Positions 1-5,671 of a DNA stretch of 8,099 nucleotides are shown piece by piece. The notes under the pieces are model-generated. The model saw only the letters and a list, made by a program, of their open reading frames with translations. It ran no database searches and had not been told where the DNA came from. The stretch covers positions 1-8,099 of the forward strand of contig JBFLWY010000080.1 in NCBI GenBank assembly GCA_040757355.1. Direction: 5' to 3'. Every line of letters starts with the position of its first letter. The first letter of the stretch is position 1. A program made the position numbers and the translations under genes. This stretch comes from DTYU01 sp040757355 (GTDB lineage: Bacteria; Bacillota; Desulfotomaculia; Desulfotomaculales; Ammonificaceae).

Positions 1-2
1 CC

Positions 3-296
3 ATGCGTAAAATCAAAGAAATACTGCGCCTAAGCTGGGAAATTGGCCTGGGCAGCCGCCAGATCTCCCGCAGTTGTAACGTTGCACACAGCACGGTAAA
101 TGACATCTTACGGCGCGCTAAGGCGGCTGGATTGTCGTGGCCTTTGCCCGAAGACAAAGATGATGCCGCTCTGGAAGCTATGTTATATACCCAGCCCCAG
201 CAAAAGCTTCCGGCTATCCGTCCCCAACCTGAAATGCAGAAGATTCACCGCGAACTACGCCGCAAGGGCGTCACGACAATACGATATCCAAGGTAA
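3..296 (+). pseudogene. IS21-family transposase (IstA) N-terminal fragment
   Basis: This is the start of an IS21-type DDE transposase, which would normally be about 500 residues and act with the IstB ATPase. Visible features are the N-terminal helix-turn-helix (about residues 5-45, with RQISRSCNVAHSTVNDILRR), the typical AGLSWPLPED linker, and a second block ending in IHRELRRKGVT. Recognisable IstA sequence stops at about residue 91 (base 275). Six unrelated residues and a stop follow, so the DDE catalytic core and any istB are absent. The sequence beyond base 275 belongs to a different transposase, read in another frame, so this is a deletion or recombination scar. The start codon lies 3 bases from the window edge, so the upstream promoter and IS end cannot be seen. 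Family recognition is confident, and so is loss of function. Confidence 0.85.
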
Positions 297-715
297 TGCA
301 AGGAATAAATACAAGCTACGCCTATTATTTCAATAAGAAATACCGGCGGACGGGGCACCTCTTTCAGGATAGATTCAGAAGCGAGGTTATTGAAAACGAC
401 GCCTATCTATTGGCGGCTGTTCGTTATGTGCATAACAACCCCGTAAAGGCAAAGGTCGTAACGGAGCCTTCGGCTTATAGATGGAGCAGTTACAATTTAT
501 ATTTAGACAAGGATAATTCAGGTCAAAGGATCGAGACGAAAATGATACTTGAGATGTTTTCCAAAAACCGGGATAAGGCAATAGAACTTTTTACCGGGCA
601 TACGAATGAGGGCAATGAAGACGTTTTCATGGCAGTTTTTCCTGCGCGGCTACCGCGGCTTCCGGCTCGGCTGGGTAGAGGATATTGCTGGAGGTGTTTT
701 GGGCTGATATACTGA
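296..715 (+). pseudogene. IS200-like Y1 (REP-associated) transposase, C-terminal fragment
   Basis: This is the C-terminal half of a Y1_Tnp/RAYT single-strand DNA transposase. Characteristic strings are INTSYAYYFNKKYRRTGHLF, QDRFRSEVIE and RYVHNNPVKA; Y44 in the last is the probable catalytic tyrosine. YRWSSY follows at about residues 61-66. In-frame homology extends upstream of the ATG to about base 275 (DNTISKV), so the ATG at 296 is an internal methionine. The N-terminal half with the metal-binding HUH motif is missing, so the product cannot be an active transposase. The last ~28 residues (rich in R, P and L) do not look like the family and probably read through unrelated DNA. The ATG overlaps the stop of the IstA fragment (TAATG), which I take as accidental. 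No tnpB is present. Confidence 0.8.
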
Positions 716-723
716 AGGCAGAA

Positions 724-729
724 AGGAGG
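724..729 (+). promoter_or_regulatory. Ribosome binding site of the UPF0175 gene
   Basis: A perfect AGGAGG lies 8 bases before the GTG at 738. It fixes that GTG as the start of the antitoxin gene. Confidence 0.75.
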
Positions 730-737
730 ATGTAATC

Positions 738-1019
738 GTGCATACAGAGGAAGATGCCACCGTTAAACTTGATCTTCCGGCGGAACTTTTGTACGCTGCG
801 GGATTACGGCGAACCGAGCTTCAACAAGAGGTGCTCGAAAGGCTTGCACTTTCCTTCTATGCCGATGGTACTCTTTCTTTTGGTCAAGCCGCCCGGTTAG
901 CGGGTTTGGATTATTGGGCTTTTTCCGAATTGCTTGCGCGCAAGAGAACGCTTTACCCCTATCATTTGGAAGACCTCGATAGCGACCTTCGTAATGCCAA
1001 GGAATTGGGGTTGCTTTAA
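738..1019 (+). CDS. UPF0175 family protein, probable antitoxin
   Basis: The 93-residue protein belongs to the UPF0175 family, small helix-turn-helix proteins commonly paired with PIN-like toxins. Visible are the N-terminal VKLDLPAELL strand-helix (residues 9-18), the central LSFGQAARLAGLDYWAFSELL segment (about 46-66), where the putative DNA-binding helix-turn-helix falls, and a C-terminal YHLEDLDSDL acidic stretch (about 75-84) that by analogy would contact the toxin. The GTG start is set by an AGGAGG 8 bases upstream. The stop overlaps the next gene's ATG (TAATG at 1017-1021), implying translational coupling. The inferred role is to neutralise the downstream nuclease and autorepress the pair. 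The family match is confident; activity as an antitoxin is inferred from the neighbour. Confidence 0.82.
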   Translation: MHTEEDATVKLDLPAELLYAAGLRRTELQQEVLERLALSFYADGTLSFGQAARLAGLDYWAFSELLARKRTLYPYHLEDLDSDLRNAKELGLL

Positions 1020-1501
1020 TGCGTGTAGTGAGTGATGCGGGACCCCTTATAACGTTAAGTCGAGCGGGTTATCTATGGCTTCTACCAACTCTTTTCGGAA
1101 AAGTCACGATTCCAAGGGCTGTTTACGTGGAAGTAGTTGAAAAAGGAAGAAAGCGGCTAAACGCCGAGGAAATTCGAGAAGCATCGTGGCTCAATGTAAA
1201 AGAGGTAAAAAATAAGACGGCCTTGAGACTTGTCGCAGGGCAACTTGACTTTGGTGAAGCGGAAGCCGTTGTCTTAGCTGAGGAAGTAAAAGCCGACTTG
1301 CTTTTGGTAGACGATCTTAAGGCAAGACGGTTTGCCCTGCTCACAGGGTTACGAATAGGCGGGACGATCATGGTTTTGAGTATCAGTATGAAGAAAAATC
1401 TCCTTGCTGAACCACCGGAACTGGTTCTTCAAAAATTGAAGCGTGCTGGAATGTACTTGAGTGACGAGGTTGCTGAGCGATTGCTGAAAGGAAACGTATA
1501 G
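1019..1501 (+). CDS. DUF3368 PIN-like nuclease, probable toxin
   Basis: The 160-residue protein has the layout of the DUF3368 branch of the PIN-domain superfamily, which are Mg-dependent ribonucleases. The acidic residues expected in the active site are present: D6 in VVSDAGPLI, E38 in VYVEVVEKG, E80/E82 in LDFGEAEAVVLA and D98/D99 in LLLVDDLKARR. A GGTIMVL strand (about residues 113-120) follows, as is usual in the family. With the catalytic set intact and full length, it looks functional. It is the second gene of a two-gene unit with a 1-base overlap with the UPF0175 gene and no separate ribosome binding site, so its synthesis probably depends on translation of the antitoxin. The RNA target cannot be deduced. 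The pair lies beside transposase scars, consistent with horizontal acquisition. Confidence 0.85.
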   Translation: MRVVSDAGPLITLSRAGYLWLLPTLFGKVTIPRAVYVEVVEKGRKRLNAEEIREASWLNVKEVKNKTALRLVAGQLDFGEAEAVVLAEEVKADLLLVDDLKARRFALLTGLRIGGTIMVLSISMKKNLLAEPPELVLQKLKRAGMYLSDEVAERLLKGNV

Positions 1502-1573
1502 CGCCGGAAGTCGAGTTTGGTACGGCGAGTCCGGGTTCTACGGAATGTAAGCACCAATTAAATCAATAAGAGA

Positions 1574-2629
1574 TTGGGAGCAAAGATACCTGAAATGACG
1601 AGCTTGTTAGAGAGGGAGACGGGACCGGGCCGTAGGAACGATGTGCCGGCCGGAGACCGGACGGCGATACTCGGCATAGGCGGCGCCGGCTGCCGGATCG
1701 TCCGCCGGATAGCCCAACAGATAGCCCAACGGGATCAAAATACGGACGTTAACCTCTTCCTTATGGATTCCGACAAAAAAGAGTTGGAGCTGCTGCTCGA
1801 AGACGAATCCGCGGGGCCGGTGCGCGAGCTTTGTTTCGACCGGTCCTGGGGGCATATTTTTGCCGCAAAGACCGGCGCGTCGCTGGGGGAGCAGGATTCT
1901 TTCACCGGAGTGATCAGCGGGTACGGCCTGGTACTGGTGGTCGCCGGGCTGGAAAAGGAGGCAGACGGCAGGCTGGAAAAAGGGGCAGGCGGTGGGCCGG
2001 AAAAAGAAACAGGCGGCCAAGCTGCTCTAAGAGTCTGTGATTTCTTGAAGGACAAGGAAACTTTAACGCTGGTGTTTTCGGTGCTGCCGTCCCGTTTTGA
2101 AGAGGTGTGTCAATCGTCGCTGGATTATCTTAAAAGAATCGCCGGGTCGGCGGATGCCGTACTTATCATTGAAAACGACCGTGTGTGCAGAGACCGTGAT
2201 GCGCACCGCGCGGCGGATGAAATTGTGCTGCGCGCAGTTTTGATGCTGATTGATTCAATGAATGAAGAGAATCTTATGAGTTTAAATCTCCCGGCTCTCA
2301 AAGCCGTGTTTAGAAAAGCAGGATTAGGATGTGTCTTTGCGGCATCTTCCGGCGGCCGGCAAAGGGACACTGCCCTTGCTGAGCAAATCAGGTCCCGGTT
2401 CTTGGCGGCAAGCAAACCCTTTGAAAAGACCGGAGGAGTCATGGTTTTACTGTCGGGCCCTCTGGACCTTAAGCTGTTAGAAGTAAACACCATAGGCCAA
2501 GCCCTCGCAGAAGAGATTGACCCGCAAGCGGATGTCCTCTTCAACGCCGTTGTTGATGAATCAAGAGACGGCGTCGAAGCGGTTTTTTTCCTTACCGGTT
2601 TTAAGGGATACGGTCGCATAGCTTCTTGA
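1574..2629 (+). CDS. Divergent FtsZ/tubulin-fold protein, probably GTPase-defective
   Basis: The layout follows FtsZ from end to end. ILGIGGAGCRIV (32-43) matches the first glycine loop, and DSD (65-67) sits where FtsZ has NTD. VLVVAG (120-125) is the strand before T4. FSVLPSRFE (168-176) corresponds to the TRPF-FEG region and ADAVLIIENDRV (193-204) to the guanine-contacting Asn region. VLLSGPLDLKLLEV (291-304) and VLFNAVVDES (321-330) match the C-terminal domain, ending in FFLTGF. Two key parts are abnormal. The T4 GGGTGTG signature is replaced by a repeat insertion (125-148). The T7 loop reads LMSLNLPALK (234-243), with N238 and A241 where FtsZ has its two catalytic aspartates. A GTPase-defective structural or regulatory homologue is inferred. 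No C-terminal FtsA/ZipA-binding tail is seen. The TTG at 1574 gives 351 residues; an ATG at 1595 (344 residues) is equally possible, as neither has a clear ribosome binding site. It appears monocistronic. Confidence 0.7.
   Translation: MGAKIPEMTSLLERETGPGRRNDVPAGDRTAILGIGGAGCRIVRRIAQQIAQRDQNTDVNLFLMDSDKKELELLLEDESAGPVRELCFDRSWGHIFAAKTGASLGEQDSFTGVISGYGLVLVVAGLEKEADGRLEKGAGGGPEKETGGQAALRVCDFLKDKETLTLVFSVLPSRFEEVCQSSLDYLKRIAGSADAVLIIENDRVCRDRDAHRAADEIVLRAVLMLIDSMNEENLMSLNLPALKAVFRKAGLGCVFAASSGGRQRDTALAEQIRSRFLAASKPFEKTGGVMVLLSGPLDLKLLEVNTIGQALAEEIDPQADVLFNAVVDESRDGVEAVFFLTGFKGYGRIAS
1946..2017 (+). repeat. Three in-frame 24-bp tandem repeats in the FtsZ-like gene
   Basis: Three imperfect consecutive units (1946-1969, 1970-1993, 1994-2017) encode the octapeptides GLEKEADG, RLEKGAGG and GPEKETGG. 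They share the core G-G-C/T-GGAAAA followed by a GCAG/ACAG-GGC tail. The array falls exactly where the FtsZ T4 glycine signature is expected, so it is an in-frame expansion within or replacing that loop. Confidence 0.85.
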
Positions 2630-3154
2630 GGGTTCTGTGGTCTTCAGCATTCAAGAGCCTTTGAGCTTAGTTTCGGACCCCCAAACCGTCTTTTCAGACT
2701 TTAAAACCACCACTACGAACTTAAAGCAGCGATTTCGCACCGTTAAGGTGTTTCCCCTGAGGCAAAACTCCTTGTGAACGAAAATTTAGATAATTATGTC
2801 CGGGAGGTCTTTGCAAAAGCTTTCAGCGGGTACCTTGGAGCCATGCCTATTAAGGCGCGGAGGGCGTCGGTCTGCCGGCGCAGCTCAAGGGATAGTTTTT
2901 CCTGCGCGTTTCCCCAAAGAGCGAAGGCGAAATAGGGTGAAAACAGCGCGCGGAAAGGAGGTCAGGTAAAGAAGATAGCCAGGTCATAGCAGATGCGCGG
3001 AGGAGGATGTTTCGGATTTAAAAGTCGGGACTTTACTGCAATAACCCGTGAGATTACGCCGTCGTTCTTGTAATAGACATCGTTCTGCACTATCATCTCT
3101 CTTTGGAAGCCGGTTAGACTTTTTCAGAAAAGAGGATGCCGCTAAGAAGGCTCT
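2630..3154. other. Intergenic region, 525 bases, no supported gene
   Basis: No reading frame here combines length, ribosome binding site and family resemblance, and there is no convincing terminator after the FtsZ-like gene. It contains the candidate promoter at 3068-3096 serving the sulfur operon. It also contains a minus-strand frame from 3096 to 2794 that would encode about 100 codons but for a single in-frame TGA at 2964-2962. A 53-residue plus-strand frame (GTG at 2774) overlaps it without a ribosome binding site. The broken minus frame may be a decayed gene; see the findings. Confidence 0.6.
3068..3096 (+). promoter_or_regulatory. Candidate sigma-A promoter of the sulfur cluster
   Basis: TTGTAA (3068-3073) and TATCAT (3091-3096) are separated by exactly 17 bases and match the housekeeping consensus at 4 of 6 and 5 of 6 positions. 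Transcription would begin near 3103, leaving a leader of about 50 bases before the transporter ATG at 3155. It is the best promoter-like pair in this gap and correctly placed for the operon. Confidence 0.45.
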
Positions 3155-4342
3155 ATGAGAAGTGAGCTTGAGGTCCTGGCAAAGAAGTTAAGAGAGGGGT
3201 ACGGTACCCTTTTCCAACAGCAGTGGCCGGCCTTAACCGGGGGGATACTGCTGGGCCTTCTTTCCATCCTCGTTGCGGCCTGGGACCGTCCCTGGGGGAT
3301 TGTCGGGGGTATCCGCAACTGGGCGGACTGGCTTTTCTACGGGTTGGGAGTATACCCTGCTCGCCCGGAGAATCCTTTTCTTTCGACCGCCTCCGTCTTG
3401 GATATCGGTCTTATTTCAGGAGCCTTTGCCTCGGCGCTGATGGCGCAGGAATTTGCCTTCCGCCGGCCCCCGCTCATAGAGATGGTTAAGGGCCTCGTCG
3501 GCGGAGTCTTTATGGGAATTGGTGCAGCTTTAAGCCGGGGTTGTAACGTCGGGGGCTTCTATTCGCCCCTGATCAATCTTTCGGCCGGCGGATTCCCGAT
3601 GCTGGCCGGACTGGCAGCGGGAGCCTTCATCGGCCTGAAGTGCCTCTTGTGGGAGCTGGAGAAGTTCCCCGCCAAACCGGCGCCTTCTCCCGGCCGGAGC
3701 GAAGGGACAGAGTTTGGCTGGAAAGTGATTCAGCCATATCTGGGGGTGCTGGTCTTTATCGGGTTAATCTTAGCCGCCTTTCTTTATTCCGGAAGGGCCT
3801 ACACCGTACCGGGGGGACTCTTGCTCTTCGGGGCGGCTTTCGGGCTGGTCCTCCAGCGGTGCCGTTTCTGCTTTGTCCGGGCCTTCCGGGACCCCTTTAT
3901 GACCGGCGACGCAAACATAGCCAAGGCCGTGGCCCTCAGCATCCTCATCGGCGCCGCCGGTGTAAGTATCCTTAAGTGGGCCGGCTTCCGCAGTGAATCC
4001 ATGTGGGTGACCCCGGTCTTCTGGTGGGGTTCCCTGGCGGGCGGGTTTGTCTTCGGCACCGGCATGGTTATCGCCGGGGGCTGCGGGAGCGGCACCCTGT
4101 GGCGGGCGGCGGAGGGACACCTGAAGCTGTGGGCGGCTCTGTTCACTTTCGCAACCACCAATTCCCTGGCGACCTTCTGGTTAAAAAACGCGGGGTGGCA
4201 GCAGAAGTTGGGCAAGGCCGTCTTCCTGCCGGACGCCTTCGGGTGGGGCGGAAGCCTCCTGTTTACCGCCTTGGTTATGTTCCTTTGGTACCTGGCGGTC
4301 ACCTGGAACGAGGAAACCAACAGGTTTACGCTGGGGCTGTGA
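3155..4342 (+). CDS. YeeE/YedE-type membrane transporter, probably thiosulfate or another sulfur species
   Basis: A 395-residue polytopic membrane protein of the YeeE/YedE (sulf_transp) family, to which the thiosulfate importer TsuA belongs. About nine or ten hydrophobic segments are visible, including about 28-43, 83-98, 111-126, 146-165, 194-211, 217-234, 256-275, 323-343 and 362-383. The pseudo-repeated cysteine motifs are intact: SRGCNVGG (C130), QRCRFCFVRAF (C236, C239) and AGGCGSGTLWR (C310). These cysteines are thought to hand sulfur along the pore. C163 lies in a membrane segment. A long cytoplasmic or periplasmic linker rich in P, K and E lies at about 168-190. The ATG is preceded by AAGAAGG at only 4 bases, so initiation may be modest. 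The adjacent TusA-type and DsrE-type genes support uptake of thiosulfate or a similar sulfur species with direct relay. The related selenium-transporter branch is an alternative; no selenium genes are seen here. Confidence 0.9.
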   Translation: MRSELEVLAKKLREGYGTLFQQQWPALTGGILLGLLSILVAAWDRPWGIVGGIRNWADWLFYGLGVYPARPENPFLSTASVLDIGLISGAFASALMAQEFAFRRPPLIEMVKGLVGGVFMGIGAALSRGCNVGGFYSPLINLSAGGFPMLAGLAAGAFIGLKCLLWELEKFPAKPAPSPGRSEGTEFGWKVIQPYLGVLVFIGLILAAFLYSGRAYTVPGGLLLFGAAFGLVLQRCRFCFVRAFRDPFMTGDANIAKAVALSILIGAAGVSILKWAGFRSESMWVTPVFWWGSLAGGFVFGTGMVIAGGCGSGTLWRAAEGHLKLWAALFTFATTNSLATFWLKNAGWQQKLGKAVFLPDAFGWGGSLLFTALVMFLWYLAVTWNEETNRFTLGL

Positions 4343-4377
4343 GTGACTCCAAACAAACCTGGCGGTGACAGTGGGAC

Positions 4378-4385
4378 AGGGGAGA
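4378..4385 (+). promoter_or_regulatory. Ribosome binding site deciding the TusA-like start
   Basis: AGGGGAGA lies 9 bases before the ATG at 4395. It favours that ATG over an in-frame GTG at 4365, which would add ten residues with no family resemblance. Confidence 0.6.
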
Positions 4386-4394
4386 TTTTTTGCT

Positions 4395-4631
4395 ATGGAA
4401 GAGATCAAAGCTGACGAAACCTTGGACGCAAGGGGCCTTAGCTGTCCGATGCCGCTTCTAAGGACGAAAAAGGCGCTTCAAAGACTGCTGCCCGGTCAAA
4501 TTCTGGAAGTCCTGAGCACTGACCCGGGAACCCGCAACGACCTTCCCAACTGGTGCAAGCGGACGGGGAACGAGTACTTAGGGGAGAAGCAGGAGAAGGG
4601 TTTTACCCGGTTTTACCTCAGGAAAAAGTAG
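4395..4631 (+). CDS. TusA/SirA-family sulfurtransferase
   Basis: A 78-residue protein with the TusA fold signature: LDARGLSCPMPLLRTKKAL, in which C17 of the CPMP motif carries the persulfide, followed by PGQILEVLSTDPG (about 33-45) and a second cysteine, C54, in the NWCKRTGNE segment. It is a cytoplasmic sulfur carrier that accepts sulfane sulfur and passes it to partners such as DsrE-type proteins. The length is normal for the family (about 75-80). It lies 52 bases after the transporter, whose YeeE-type homologues commonly pair with TusA-like proteins. I infer that it receives sulfur from the transporter's cytoplasmic side. The ATG was chosen on the ribosome binding site. The member of the family is not resolved (TusA, YeeD or SirA), so no symbol is given. 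Confidence 0.9.
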   Translation: MEEIKADETLDARGLSCPMPLLRTKKALQRLLPGQILEVLSTDPGTRNDLPNWCKRTGNEYLGEKQEKGFTRFYLRKK

Positions 4632-4713
4632 GTTCGCCATGGGCTTCCGCCTTTCGGATCAACGGCAAGAACGTGAGCCAGCTTTAAAGAATCAGCAATA
4701 AGGGGGGTCCAGA

Positions 4714-5046
4714 GTGGCTGATTCCCACAGGAGCGCACAAAAAGAAAAGCTGGGCGTCTGTGTCTCTTCTCAGCGGCATCTCCGCCATCTCATCGGGATC
4801 ACGCAGGCTGCACAGCGGGCAGGAAAAGAGGTCGTCATCTTCTTAACCCACAAGGGAGTCCTCCTGACGCAGGAGCCGGAATTTAAGAAGATAGCCGGGA
4901 AGGCACGCTATGCGCTCTGTTATGCCGGCTGGAAGGCCAACGGGCTGGAAGGGAAGAGCGTGCCCGGGATGAACGAGACCGGTTTTGCCACCCAGTTGCG
5001 CCACGCGGAGATGATGGAGGAGGTTGACCGGTATATAGTGCTCTGA
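4714..5046 (+). CDS. DsrE-family protein, probable sulfur relay subunit
   Basis: A 110-residue single-domain protein with DsrE-like alternation of strands and helices. LGVCVSS (13-19) is the first strand, AAQRAGKEVVIFLTHKGVLL (32-51) has the helix-strand-loop typical of the fold, and YALCYAGWKANG (66-77) places C69 where DsrE-type proteins carry their persulfide cysteine. C16 is a second candidate. MEEVDRYIVL at the C terminus forms the usual terminal strand. The GTG start has AGGGGGG 6 bases upstream. It follows the TusA-like gene by 82 bases and precedes a second DsrE-fold gene by 15 bases. The inferred role is to exchange sulfur with the TusA-like protein as in DsrEFH or TusBCD. Substrate and direction are not visible. 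Confidence 0.78.
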   Translation: MADSHRSAQKEKLGVCVSSQRHLRHLIGITQAAQRAGKEVVIFLTHKGVLLTQEPEFKKIAGKARYALCYAGWKANGLEGKSVPGMNETGFATQLRHAEMMEEVDRYIVL

Positions 5047-5061
5047 GGGGAAGGAGAAGCA

Positions 5062-5346
5062 GTGAAAAGGGTGGCCTTTTTGATCCGCACCAGGGAAGAC
5101 CAGTGGGAGGGGCTGCGCTCCAGCCTGGGCCTGGCGCTGGAAAATAATCGTGTAGTTATGGTGGTCCTGGATCACGAGGTGGAGATGACCGAGGCCTACC
5201 GGGAGAACTTAGAGCTGTTTTTAGAAATGGACGGAGAGTGCTACTCGAATCTTCCCGCGAACGTGGAAAAGTACGGGTTCAAACCCATCACGCTCGAAGA
5301 GCTGGGAGAAAAACTGAAAGAGATAGACTGTATCATCCCTTTTTAA
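5062..5346 (+). CDS. Second small DsrE-fold protein
   Basis: A 94-residue protein starting VKRVAFLIRTREDQWEGLRS, with a VVMVVLDHEVEM strand-turn (31-42), a GECYSNLPANVEKYGF segment (58-73) and a C-terminal LGEKLKEIDCIIPF. The layout fits a small DsrE/DsrF-like subunit. C60 in the ECYSN loop and C90 near the end are the possible sulfur-handling cysteines, but neither can be proven conserved from this window. The GTG is preceded by a purine-rich site (GAGGGGAAGGAG, 5045-5056) directly after the previous stop, so the two DsrE-fold genes are almost certainly co-translated. The likely role is the second subunit of a heteromeric relay. The family call is less certain than for the preceding gene. 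Confidence 0.65.
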   Translation: MKRVAFLIRTREDQWEGLRSSLGLALENNRVVMVVLDHEVEMTEAYRENLELFLEMDGECYSNLPANVEKYGFKPITLEELGEKLKEIDCIIPF

Positions 5347-5359
5347 GGAGGAGTTTGCC

Positions 5360-5476
5360 ATGCCGCTAATCAGCGTCACCATGAAATCTGAAAAACATTT
5401 TCATAACGTTTTGTGCCTTGAGCGCAGCGAAAGGCATGGTTATAAGGATGAAAATGTGGCGAATAGACCTCTATAA
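5360..5476 (+). CDS. Short orphan reading frame after a strong ribosome binding site
   Basis: AAGGAGGAG (5345-5353), overlapping the stop of the preceding gene, lies 6 bases before an ATG that opens a 38-codon frame (MPLISVTMKSEKHFHNVLCL then a charged tail). The initiation signal is among the best in the window, but the product matches nothing I recognise, and the charged second half has no visible fold. The simplest reading is the truncated beginning of a further gene of the sulfur operon, cut by the insertion of the palindromic DNA that follows. A genuine microprotein is possible. Confidence 0.35.
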   Translation: MPLISVTMKSEKHFHNVLCLERSERHGYKDENVANRPL

Positions 5477-5480
5477 GCTG

Positions 5481-5504
5481 GTTACTCAGATGCGGAAGAG
5501 TAAC
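5481..5504. repeat. Perfect 7-bp hairpin
   Basis: GTTACTC (5481-5487) and GAGTAAC (5498-5504) are perfect inverted repeats around a 10-base loop. No T-run follows on the plus strand, so it is not an intrinsic terminator. It sits 11 bases left of the larger palindromic element and may belong to the same unit. Confidence 0.6.
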
Positions 5505-5515
5505 ATATACGAAAC

Positions 5516-5630
5516 GCGGTGAGGAGCGAGCACTGCGAGGAAGGCGAAGCCGGCCGAACCGGAGCGTACATAGAAGTACGTGAGGATTCGGCCGGCGAGC
5601 CTGACGAAGCAGGGTGAAGCTCATCGCCGC
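5516..5630. repeat. 115-base nested palindromic element (REP/MITE-like or structured RNA)
   Basis: Five nested complementary pairs build one long imperfect hairpin: GCGG/TGAG (5516-5523) with CTCA (5620-5623) and CCGC (5627-5630); CTGC (5533-5536) with GCAG (5609-5612); AGGC (5542-5545) with GCCT (5599-5602); GCCGGCCGAA (5549-5558) with TTCGGCCGGC (5587-5596); and CGTAC (5565-5569) with GTACG (5576-5580). It is GC-rich and encodes no credible protein. Frames crossing it on the minus strand are an artefact of the palindrome. It looks like a dispersed intergenic repeat or a structured RNA dropped into the sulfur operon. Family unidentified. Confidence 0.7.
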
Positions 5631-5671
5631 GCCCAAGGAAAGAAGTACTGTTTTCGAAGGAGTCGTTCACG

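Noticed and set aside
296..715. Y1 transposase fragment as an active enzyme
   Set aside because: The HUH metal-binding half is missing and the in-frame homology begins abruptly at the IS21 junction.
4365..4394. GTG 4365 as the start of the TusA-like protein
   Set aside because: It adds ten residues upstream of the family's N terminus, whereas ATG 4395 has AGGGGAGA at a good distance.
3770..4408. Several long minus-strand frames opposite the transporter gene
   Set aside because: They are shadows of a GC-biased membrane protein gene with unmistakable YeeE motifs on the plus strand.
5481..5504. GTTACTC/GAGTAAC hairpin as a transcription terminator or integron attC site
   Set aside because: There is no T-run after it, and the core sequences do not match the arrangement of attC inner and outer sites. 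No integrase is present.
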